Below the pieces are notes generated by a model. That model was not told the origin of the DNA and searched no databases. It was given only the letters and a program-made list of their open reading frames with translations. Position numbers and translations under genes: made by a program. A stretch of 64,000 nt of DNA from Pseudomonas purpurea (GTDB lineage Bacteria; Pseudomonadota; Gammaproteobacteria; Pseudomonadales; Pseudomonadaceae): the NCBI RefSeq assembly GCF_039908635.1, contig NZ_CP150918.1, forward strand, positions 4,976,001-5,040,000, read 5' to 3'. This document shows, piece after piece, positions 57,747-64,000 of this stretch; the stretch's first letter is position 1, and each line of letters opens with the position of its first letter.

Positions 57747-58643
57747 ATGACCACCAGCCCGGAACACGCTCGCCTGCTACGCCTGGCCACCCGCGCCTCG
57801 GTGGCCGTGGCAACCACGCTGATTGTTGCCAAGGCCATCGCCTGGTGGCTGAGCGGATCGGTGAGCATGCTCGCCGGGCTGACGGATTCGGCGCTCGACG
57901 GCGTGACCTCGTTGCTCAACCTGCTGGCGGTGCATTACGCATTGCGCCCGGCCGATGAGGATCACCGCTATGGCCACGGCAAGGCGGAATCCTTGTCGGG
58001 CATGGCGCAGGCGCTGTTCATCGGTGGCAGTGCGGTGCTGATCGCGTTCCAGGCGTTCGAACGCTTGAAGCATCCGGAGCCTGTGGGCGCGCCATTGATC
58101 AGTATCGGGGTCATTGTTTTTTCCCTCGCACTGACCCTGGCCCTGCTGACATTGCAGCATCGGGTTATCCGTGAAACCGGCTCCAACGCCGTGCGGGCCG
58201 ACTCGCTGCATTACCGTTCGGACATGCTGCTCAACGGCAGCATTCTGGTGGCGTTGGTGCTGGCCAGTTTCGGCTGGCATCAGCTGGATGCGTGGTTTGG
58301 TCTGGGGATCGCCGTGTACATTCTCTGGAGCGCGATTCAGATCGCTCGCGAGAGTTTTGCGGTGTTGATGGATGAAGAACTGCCGCCCGACGTCAGCCGG
58401 CACATGCTCGAACTGGCGTGCAGCGTGCCGGGCGTACTCGGTGCCCACGACCTGCGCACGCGGATATCCGGCAGCCACTGGTTCGTGCAGTTACACCTGG
58501 AGTTGCCGGGGGAACTCACGCTGTTGGTGGCCCACGGCATCAGCGATCAAGCCGCCGATGCCATTCATGCCGTCTACCCGCGAGCCGAAGTGCTGGTGCA
58601 CGCCGACCCGAAGGAAGTGGTGAAGGCCGCGCGGGATCAGTAA
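57747..58643 (+). CDS. fieF: Cation diffusion facilitator (FieF-like Zn/Fe exporter)
   Basis: Proton-coupled divalent-metal exporter of the inner membrane. 298 residues, six helices, and a C-terminal cytoplasmic ferredoxin-like domain (~210-290). The metal site is visible: D47xxxD51 in TDSALDGVT (helix II) and HYRSDML (helix V), matching the DxxxD/HxxxD site of YiiP/FieF. The loop DEDHRYGHGKAES carries the second site. Whether it moves Zn, Fe or Cd is not decided by sequence. Its 3' end overlaps the convergent DUF6515-type gene by 7 bases. Confidence 0.92.
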   Translation: MTTSPEHARLLRLATRASVAVATTLIVAKAIAWWLSGSVSMLAGLTDSALDGVTSLLNLLAVHYALRPADEDHRYGHGKAESLSGMAQALFIGGSAVLIAFQAFERLKHPEPVGAPLISIGVIVFSLALTLALLTLQHRVIRETGSNAVRADSLHYRSDMLLNGSILVALVLASFGWHQLDAWFGLGIAVYILWSAIQIARESFAVLMDEELPPDVSRHMLELACSVPGVLGAHDLRTRISGSHWFVQLHLELPGELTLLVAHGISDQAADAIHAVYPRAEVLVHADPKEVVKAARDQ

Positions 58644-59710
58644 CTCACTTGATACCCACGTGAGCTCAGGCAACTGCCCTGCGCCTGACGGTAGGCCTGG
58701 ACCACCGAAGGATCGGGCTGATACGTCACCGTCCGCGGGTCAAACCCGCTCTGCTGGACCGCCCAGCGATAGCAGTCGTAACCGTCCTGATTAACCTGCT
58801 CCGGTGACTGCCCGTTGGCGGGATACGCCACGACGTCGTAACCGTTACCGGTCGGTTCAGGGGCGGGATTACTCACTGGCGGCTCGACCACGACGTATTG
58901 CTGGGTACTCTCCTCATAGGTGTAGTACGCCCCCGCTGCCAGGAACATCAGCGCACCGCCAATCCAGACTTCACGTGCGTAGTCAGGCAGGTAACTCACC
59001 CGAATCCCGCGAGGCGGTTGGACTATCACATAGCGCGGGCCTTGCGGGCGATACCAGTAGCCACCGGAAAAGAAGTAATCCTGCCCACGGTACGGCACGC
59101 GGTAGTTGCGATCGGGGAAGCGGTCGACAACGTAACCCGGCCGGTACTGCGGGCCGGGGCCCCAACCATTGCCATGACCGTCCGGGCGTCCCGGCCAGCG
59201 ATGATCTTCGTAGCCTGGACGTGGGCCGCCAGTGTGCCAGTTGGGGTTGTAATCGTTACGCCGTGGAATGTCCTTGTAATAGCCACGCTGCGGCTCCTGG
59301 GTCTGGCGCACGGTATCGGGGCGACCCTGGATCGGCAGGTTATTGCTCGGCGCAGGTGCAGGCGCGGGTCGGCCCTGGCCATTCGGATCGTGGGGCGGAC
59401 GGCTCTGCCAGTCGCCGCCCTGATGCTGGCCGTTGTGTTCGAACTGGCGGCTGTTATCGCCGCGAATGATCTCGTTTTGTGGCCGTGGCTGATTATTCTG
59501 CGGGCGCGGTGGCGTGTTTTCCGGCCGCTGTGGCGTGTTGGCGGGGTGGCCTTCAGGTCCATGCTCACGCTCATGCTGACCGCCGCCATTGCCCCCATTG
59601 TGTTGCGAAGCGTGATGGGGATCTTGCTGCTCGTTCTCGGCCAGCAACTGCGCGCTGACACTCATGCAAAGCAAACCAACACCTGCCAGACGCCAGATGC
59701 GCGACTTCAT
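58637..59710 (-). CDS. Exported Pro/Gly/Asn/His-rich protein, DUF6515-like
   Basis: 357 residues. Signal peptide ~1-25 (LAGVGLLCMSVSAQLLA). Residues ~26-190 are low-complexity (repeats of PQRPEN, PRPQN, HNGGNGGGQ), probably disordered. The C-terminal part has the aromatic RVPYRGQDYFFSGGYWYRPQ, a hydrophobic segment (EVWIGGALMFLAAGAYYTYE) and a cysteine-containing YDCYRWAVQQSGFDP repeat-like end. This resembles DUF6515 proteins; the function is unknown. Start ATG 59708-59710 with AGGA 7 bases upstream, preferred to ATG 59722. It may be a periplasmic or cell-surface protein. Confidence 0.75.
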   Translation of the reverse strand: MKSRIWRLAGVGLLCMSVSAQLLAENEQQDPHHASQHNGGNGGGQHEREHGPEGHPANTPQRPENTPPRPQNNQPRPQNEIIRGDNSRQFEHNGQHQGGDWQSRPPHDPNGQGRPAPAPAPSNNLPIQGRPDTVRQTQEPQRGYYKDIPRRNDYNPNWHTGGPRPGYEDHRWPGRPDGHGNGWGPGPQYRPGYVVDRFPDRNYRVPYRGQDYFFSGGYWYRPQGPRYVIVQPPRGIRVSYLPDYAREVWIGGALMFLAAGAYYTYEESTQQYVVVEPPVSNPAPEPTGNGYDVVAYPANGQSPEQVNQDGYDCYRWAVQQSGFDPRTVTYQPDPSVVQAYRQAQGSCLSSRGYQVSY

Positions 59711-60125
59711 GCTATTCCTCATTGCGGTTCAGGACCTGTACGTAAGACTGGAAAAGCGCAGGCCGGTTCTGCAACAGGTTATCAGTCACGGAACTTATTT
59801 CGCAGGCAATAAAAAAGGGAGACCCGTCGGCCTCCCTTTGAGAACTTCGTCCGTGCTCGACGCTTTTGACGTCGGCTCACCTCACGCCGTCTTCTGGACA
59901 GTGTGTAGCCCGGGGGCCAACTCAACCCCTGTGGGAGTGGTGGCCGCGGCTGGCCTGATTCGGCGGGCCGCTGTGGACTGTTTGTCCGGGCAGTGATTCT
60001 GGTGATAAGAATAGGCGTGGGGCGGCGGCAGAGGATTGCGAAGATTGCTCAAATAAACATGACTTGCGCAATTTTTAACCCTGGATAGATAATCTGCCGC
60101 AATAGATATGACAAAGGCCTGATTC
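59711..60125. other. Intergenic region with an orphan terminator
   Basis: 415 bases between the DUF6515-like gene and an Lrp gene. It contains a strong minus-strand terminator (next entry) with no minus-strand gene upstream of it, and AT-rich sequence at 60040-60120 that should hold the Lrp promoter. No protein-coding frame is convincing; a small RNA on the minus strand is possible. Confidence 0.5.
59811..59839 (-). terminator. Orphan Rho-independent terminator
   Basis: Minus-strand reading: AAAGGGAG and CTCCCTTT stem (59832-59839 with 59814-59821), a 10-base loop, then six T. No gene on the minus strand ends before it; the next minus-strand gene starts 101 bases downstream. It may end a small RNA transcribed leftward from about 59.9-60.0 kb. 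Confidence 0.7.
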
Positions 60126-60605
60126 ATGAGCAAACTCGACCGATACGACCTGAGCATTTTGGCGGAATTGCAGCGCGACGCGCGCATCTCCAATCAAGAG
60201 CTGGCCGAACGCATCGGCCTGTCGCCATCGCCGTGCTCGCGACGGGTCAAGCAACTGGAAGACGACGGCTACATTTCCCGCCAGGTCGCCCTGCTGGACC
60301 GCAAGCTGCTCGGCCTGAGCCTGACAGCCTACGTGCTGATCGGCATGGACCGACACACCCCCGAGCGTTTCGAGAACTTCGAAGCGGCCATCCGCACCTT
60401 GCCACAAGTGCTCGAATGCAGCCTGGTGACCGGCATGGACGCCGACTATCAGCTCAAAGTGGTGGTGCCCGACATGGACCATTACCAAAAACTGCTGCTC
60501 GGCCACCTGACCCGCATCGAAGGCGTGACCAGCGTGCGTTCAAGCTTCGTGCTGAATCAGGTGCTCAACAGCACCGAATTGCCGTTGACCCACTTGCGCA
60601 ACTGA
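60126..60605 (+). CDS. Lrp/AsnC-family regulator
   Basis: 159 residues, closer to Lrp itself than the copy at 50407: LDRYDLSILAELQRDARISN with SPSPCSRRVKQLEDDGYISR (HTH) and the RAM domain VLECSLVTGMDADYQLKVVV. It should sense an amino acid and act on a catabolic or transport gene. Start ATG 60126 is preceded by an AT-rich region and AAGGCC. No adjacent amino-acid catabolic gene indicates a target; global or distant control is possible. Confidence 0.88.
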   Translation: MSKLDRYDLSILAELQRDARISNQELAERIGLSPSPCSRRVKQLEDDGYISRQVALLDRKLLGLSLTAYVLIGMDRHTPERFENFEAAIRTLPQVLECSLVTGMDADYQLKVVVPDMDHYQKLLLGHLTRIEGVTSVRSSFVLNQVLNSTELPLTHLRN

Positions 60606-60741
60606 TTGTGGCGAGGGAGCTTGCTCCCGCTCGACTGCGAAGCAGTCGCAATACCAGCGAATGCAATCTACCCGGTGAAATGCAGGCGCAGATTTTGGGG
60701 TCGCTTCGCGACCCAGCGGGAGCAAGCTCCCTCGCCACAGG
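60606..60741. repeat. REP doublet of the GTGGCGAGGGAGCTTGC family
   Basis: GTGGCGAGGGAGCTTGCTCC (60608-60627) and its inverted copy ending near 60739 enclose a ~90-base spacer with CTGCGAAGCAGTCGC and GGGGTCGCTTCGCGACCC. Same family as the copies at 43028, 54236 and 63350. Confidence 0.85.
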
Positions 60742-60854
60742 CAACGATCTTCCTCAAGAGTGCGGCAGACCGACGCAGGTCAATGCGCCGCCCTTGGCCC
60801 TTGGCGTATACTGCGCGCCGCCCTGTTTGGCCTGCCCCCTGCCGGAGACCCCCT

Positions 60855-61073
60855 TTGAATTCCATTGATCCTGCATTGTTTGAAGAGTGGATGATGACCG
60901 GCCTGGTGACCATCCTGATCATTTTCATGGGTTTCATCGTCTGGGACCTGGCGAAAAAATCCAAGGCCGGACGCTTCGGCTCGTTCATCCTGTTCTTTGT
61001 ACTGGGCCTGGGCGTGGCCGCGTTCATCATCAAAAGCGTGGTGATCGGCCTGATCGAATCCGGCACTTTATAA
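60855..61073 (+). CDS. DUF2788 small membrane protein
   Basis: 72 residues with two membrane helices: [20 protein letters not shown] (~13-32) and [20 protein letters not shown] (~41-60), separated by the charged AKKSKAGR loop typical of DUF2788. The start is TTG 60855-60857 ([13 protein letters not shown]) with GGAG 8 bases before it; the next in-frame ATG would cut into helix 1. The function is unknown. Its 3' end overlaps the convergent rluE stop region by six bases. Confidence 0.85.
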   Translation: MNSIDPALFEEWMMTGLVTILIIFMGFIVWDLAKKSKAGRFGSFILFFVLGLGVAAFIIKSVVIGLIESGTL

Positions 61074-61709
61074 GCGCGCCGGCACTTCTTTCCACTGGCC
61101 CTGGTCGAGACCTTCGATCGACCAGTCACCGATCCGCACCCGTACCAGCCGCAAAGTCGGCAAGCCAACCGCAGCGGTCATGCGCCGCACCTGACGGTTG
61201 CGCCCTTCACGAATCACCAGTTCCAGCCAACTCGTCGGCACGCTTTTGCGAAAACGCACAGGCGGGTTACGTGGCCACAACTTGGGCTCTTCAAGGTGCC
61301 GCGCCTCGGCCGGCAAGGTCACGCCGTCGTTCAACTCCACGCCGTCACGCAGGCGCTGCAACTGCTCGGCGCTCGGCTCGCCCTCGACTTGCACCCAGTA
61401 CGTCTTGGCCAACTTGTGTTTCGGGTCGGCGATACGCGCCTGAAGCTGACCGTCGTTGGTCAGCAACAGCAAGCCTTCGCTGTCGCGGTCCAGTCGCCCT
61501 GCCGGGTAAATCCCGGGAATCTCGATAAAGTCCTTGAGCGTCGCCCGCCCTTCTCCATCACTGAACTGCGTCAGCACGTCGAACGGTTTGTTGAACAGAA
61601 TCAGTTTCGGCTCGGCCGGTGGCGCCTTGGCGACACGTCGCGGAGCGGAAGAGGATGACGCAGGCGCAACGCCTGGGCGGCGCGAAGCAGGACGCGGTGG
61701 ACGGGACAT
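61068..61709 (-). CDS. rluE: 23S rRNA pseudouridine synthase RluE-type (RsuA family)
   Basis: Converts a specific uridine (U2457 for RluE) to pseudouridine. 213 residues. The catalytic motif [17 protein letters not shown] carries the active-site aspartate. [11 protein letters not shown] and [20 protein letters not shown] are family signatures. There is no S4 domain, as in RluE. The N terminus is a basic, Pro/Ser-rich extension ([12 protein letters not shown]). Start ATG 61707-61709; a GTG at 61718 would add three residues. The specificity is assigned from the family branch, so the symbol is moderately sure. Confidence 0.85.
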   Translation of the reverse strand: MSRPPRPASRRPGVAPASSSSAPRRVAKAPPAEPKLILFNKPFDVLTQFSDGEGRATLKDFIEIPGIYPAGRLDRDSEGLLLLTNDGQLQARIADPKHKLAKTYWVQVEGEPSAEQLQRLRDGVELNDGVTLPAEARHLEEPKLWPRNPPVRFRKSVPTSWLELVIREGRNRQVRRMTAAVGLPTLRLVRVRIGDWSIEGLDQGQWKEVPARL

Positions 61710-61779
61710 GGCAAACACAACATCTAACGGTCAGGACCGACAATGCTAGTGGCCTGACCGTTAAATAACCACCATCCAA

Positions 61780-63243
61780 TCAGCGGAACGGCGGTTCGTC
61801 GAAGCTGCGCAGTTTGCGCGAGTGCAACGAGTTGAGTTCGGTGCGCAGCAGGTCTACCGCCGCGATGCCGATCTTCAAGTGCTGGCTGACCGCGCGTTCA
61901 TAGAACGCGTTGGCCGAACCCGGCAGCTTGATCTCGCTGTGCAGCGGCTTGTCCGAGACACACAGCAACGTGCCGTACGGCACCCGCAAGCGATAACCTT
62001 GCGCTGCAATAGTGCCACTTTCCATGTCCACCGCGACGGCCCGCGACAGGTTGATCAACGGACGCTCCTGGGCCCAGCGCAGCTCCCAGTTGCGGTCATC
62101 GTAGGTCAGCACGGTGCCGGTGCGCAGGCGTTTTTTCAGGTCATCGCCCTTCTCGCCCGTGACGTTGGCCGCCGCTTGCTGCAACGCCATCTGCACTTCG
62201 GCCAGGGCTGGAATCGGAATGTTCGGCGGCACCACCCGGTCGAGAATCCCGTCTCGACGCATGTAAGCGTGCGCCAGTACGTAGTCGCCAATGGTCTGCG
62301 ACTGACGCAGGCCGCCGCAGTGACCGATCATCAGCCAGCAATGCGGACGCAGCACAGCCAGATGGTCGGTAATGTTCTTGGCGTTGGACGGGCCGACGCC
62401 GATGTTCACCAGCGTCACGCCGTGGCCATCGCTGGCCAGCAAGTGATAGGCCGGCATCTGATAACGGTGCCAGACCACGCCCGCGGCAATCGCCGACGCT
62501 TCGCCGTGGTCCATGCTCTTCTCGATGATCACGTTGCCCGGTAGCACCATCCGCACGAAACGCGGGTCGCTGCGCAACTGTTCCAGGCCATGGACGATGA
62601 ACTGGTCGACATAACGATGGTAGTTGGTCAGCAATATCCACGGCTGCACGTGGCGCCAGTCGCTGCCGGTGTAATGCACCAGACGGCGCAGGGAGAAATC
62701 CACCCGCGCCGCGTCAAACAACGCCAGCGGTAGCGGGTCGGTGTTTTCCCAATCGTAGAGGCCATCGGCGATGCCATCGGTGGCGGCCGACAGGTCGGTA
62801 CTCGGGAACACCCGCGCCAGCACGGCAGCGGTCACGCCGGAACCGGCCAGTTCGTCGCCCTGCTCGACCACGTACGGGTACGGAATGTTCTGCTGGCTGA
62901 CGCCCACTTCCACCGTCACGGTGAAGTCGTGCATCAGCGGCACCAGTTGCTCCAGCAGGTATTTACGGAAAGCCGCCGGGTGAGTGACGGTGACACTGTA
63001 GGTTCCCGGCAACTGGACCTTGGCGTAAGCGCGGGTTGTCTGTGGGACTTCGCCTTGGCAAAGGTAGGTCAGGCGCAGTTCGGGATAACGAAACATCGCA
63101 CGCTGTTCGGCGTCCGGTTCGACACGATCCTTGAGGTAACGCTTGAGCGCCTGATTCAGCGCAGTGGTGGCCCGCTCATGCAGAGCGGCAAGCCGATCCA
63201 CGGCTTGCTCGGCGGTTTGAACGACAATAAAGGCTTCGGTCAC
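61780..63243 (-). CDS. amn: AMP nucleosidase
   Basis: Hydrolyses AMP to adenine and ribose 5-phosphate, part of purine salvage and AMP control. 487 residues, the normal length: an N-terminal regulatory domain and a C-terminal PNP/UDP-phosphorylase-type catalytic domain with GVTLVNIGVGPSNAKNITDH, IGHCGGLRQSQTIGDYVLA and VAVDMESGTIAAQGYRL. The start codon is GTG 63241-63243 with AGGAAG seven bases before it. Regulation by PhoB, known in E. coli, cannot be read here. Confidence 0.95.
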   Translation of the reverse strand: MTEAFIVVQTAEQAVDRLAALHERATTALNQALKRYLKDRVEPDAEQRAMFRYPELRLTYLCQGEVPQTTRAYAKVQLPGTYSVTVTHPAAFRKYLLEQLVPLMHDFTVTVEVGVSQQNIPYPYVVEQGDELAGSGVTAAVLARVFPSTDLSAATDGIADGLYDWENTDPLPLALFDAARVDFSLRRLVHYTGSDWRHVQPWILLTNYHRYVDQFIVHGLEQLRSDPRFVRMVLPGNVIIEKSMDHGEASAIAAGVVWHRYQMPAYHLLASDGHGVTLVNIGVGPSNAKNITDHLAVLRPHCWLMIGHCGGLRQSQTIGDYVLAHAYMRRDGILDRVVPPNIPIPALAEVQMALQQAAANVTGEKGDDLKKRLRTGTVLTYDDRNWELRWAQERPLINLSRAVAVDMESGTIAAQGYRLRVPYGTLLCVSDKPLHSEIKLPGSANAFYERAVSQHLKIGIAAVDLLRTELNSLHSRKLRSFDEPPFR

Positions 63244-63349
63244 GATCAGCTTCCTGTGTTCTGGCTTGCAGGCCTTTATCTTGCCTGCAACGCCGCTTCA
63301 CGGGAACCATCGTGTGAGGATGGCCGCTCCAGAGTCCTGCACGAAACCT

Positions 63350-63481
63350 GTGGCGAGGGGGCTTGCCCCCGTTCGGCTGCCCAGCAGTCGTAATCCGGCA
63401 AATGCGGGGTGCCAGATTAAATTCGGTTGCAGGGCTGGGACCTGCTTCGCGGTCCAACGGGGGCAAGCCCCCTCGCCACAA
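63350..63481. repeat. REP doublet, GTGGCGAGGGGGCTTGC variant
   Basis: GTGGCGAGGGGGCTTGCCCC (63352-63371) and its inverted copy (63460-63479), spacer ~88 bases with CAGCAGTCGTAATCCGGCAA. Between amn and the aidB-like gene. Confidence 0.85.
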
Positions 63482-63508
63482 GTTATCAGTGCATTCAGAA
63501 TCGGGTTT

Positions 63509-64000
63509 TCAAAACCCTTGCGGAGTCGACCGCGCCACAATCGCTTCCACATCCAGCCCTCGCGGCAAGGTCCCGTACACCCGCCCGGCTGTTCCCAAGC
63601 GGCTGGCGATGAAGGCATCGCTGACAGCAGCGTTGCCGGCCTCAAGCAACAGCTTGGCCTGCAAGCCCAAGGCGATGTCTTCGGTCAGTTGCCGGGCGCG
63701 GTACTGGATGTCGTCGGTGTCCTTGAACGCGGCCTGCAACTGGTTGATGTGCGCGGCCAGGCGTTTGTCACCCAGCCCGTCACCCAACTCATGGAACAGC
63801 ACATCGAGCACACCCGGCTCTTTCGACAAGGCGCGCAACACGTCGAGGCACTGCACGTTGCCGGAACCTTCCCACGTCGAATTCACCGGCGCCTCACGGT
63901 ACAGGCGCGGCAGGATGCTGTCCTCGACGTACCCGGCACCACCCATGCACTCGGCAGCTTCGTTGATCATGGCCGGCGCGCGTTTGCAGATCCAGTACTT
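63509..64000 (-). CDS. AidB-like acyl-CoA dehydrogenase, C-terminal part (gene runs off the right edge)
   Basis: 163 residues of the C-terminal domain. KYWICKRAPAMINEAAECMG, followed by GYVEDSILPRLYREAPVNS and TWEGSGNVQCLDVLRAL, matches the AidB/isovaleryl-CoA dehydrogenase-like branch; the glutamate-containing WEGSGN loop sits over the flavin. AidB is a DNA-binding flavoprotein of the adaptive response to alkylation. The N-terminal two thirds are outside the window, so the assignment is by homology of this end only. Confidence 0.85.
   Translation of the reverse strand, partial: KYWICKRAPAMINEAAECMGGAGYVEDSILPRLYREAPVNSTWEGSGNVQCLDVLRALSKEPGVLDVLFHELGDGLGDKRLAAHINQLQAAFKDTDDIQYRARQLTEDIALGLQAKLLLEAGNAAVSDAFIASRLGTAGRVYGTLPRGLDVEAIVARSTPQGF

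Overview
The window is chromosomal DNA of a fluorescent Pseudomonas, most likely of the P. fluorescens group. The basis is GC-rich coding DNA, gene order, the abundant short intergenic REP sequences, and the product set: MorA, MapZ, AnkB-KatB, a PpoR-type LuxR solo, CioAB, a haem-acquisition (Has) locus and a Pseudomonas-type EttA. I see no rRNA, tRNA, CRISPR array, transposase, integrase or prophage gene. Most of the window is conserved core genome, with small accessory or mobile inserts.

Layout. 1-9.3 kb: start of gdhA, ettA, the c-di-GMP enzyme morA, a low-GC orphan gene that sits between morA and a second, truncated copy of the morA 3' end, then glyA. 9.3-21 kb: yjiA, a ybdD-like gene and cstA as one minus-strand block; mapZ (c-di-GMP adaptor); radA; ankB-katB (periplasmic peroxide defence); mscL; fpr; ppoR; rlmG. 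21-24 kb: cioA, cioB and a 56-residue DUF2474-type protein (cyanide-insensitive oxidase), with a perfect ANR/FNR-type box upstream. 24-29.2 kb: an MFS exporter, a DJ-1/PfpI relative without its catalytic cysteine, a small secreted protein, an NCS2 purine permease overlapping trmA.

29.2-39.2 kb is a complete haem-acquisition locus, all on the minus strand: hasI (ECF sigma), hasS (anti-sigma), hasR (TonB receptor), hasA (haemophore), then hasD-hasE-hasF (type I secretion). A Fur-like site precedes hasI. Iron starvation would relieve Fur, HasI/HasS would sense haem-loaded HasA at HasR, and HasDEF would export HasA. No hasB (dedicated TonB) is present.

39.3-64 kb is housekeeping and poorly characterised genes: a TetR regulator, two tandem YpfJ-type metalloproteases with a hydrolase, a HAD phosphatase overlapping tesB, a GNAT, an HDAC-like hydrolase, a BaiN-type flavoprotein, a DEAD-box helicase, a DMT exporter, two Lrp regulators, an exonuclease/NYN pair, an YciC-like membrane protein, an EEP phosphatase, hrpB, a lipoprotein, fieF, a proline/glycine-rich secreted protein, a DUF2788 protein, rluE, amn and the end of an aidB-like gene.

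Repeats are the most distinctive feature. There are two families of inverted REP doublets; one ~150-bp element with inverted ends present twice (17.7 and 47.8 kb); and a 258-bp element with perfect 21-bp terminal inverted repeats and a long internal hairpin directly upstream of hrpB. I found no convincing new multi-gene system. The best leads are the morA 3'-end duplication around the orphan gene, the hrpB-proximal MITE-like element, the cysteine-less DJ-1 relative and an orphan terminator that may mark a small RNA.
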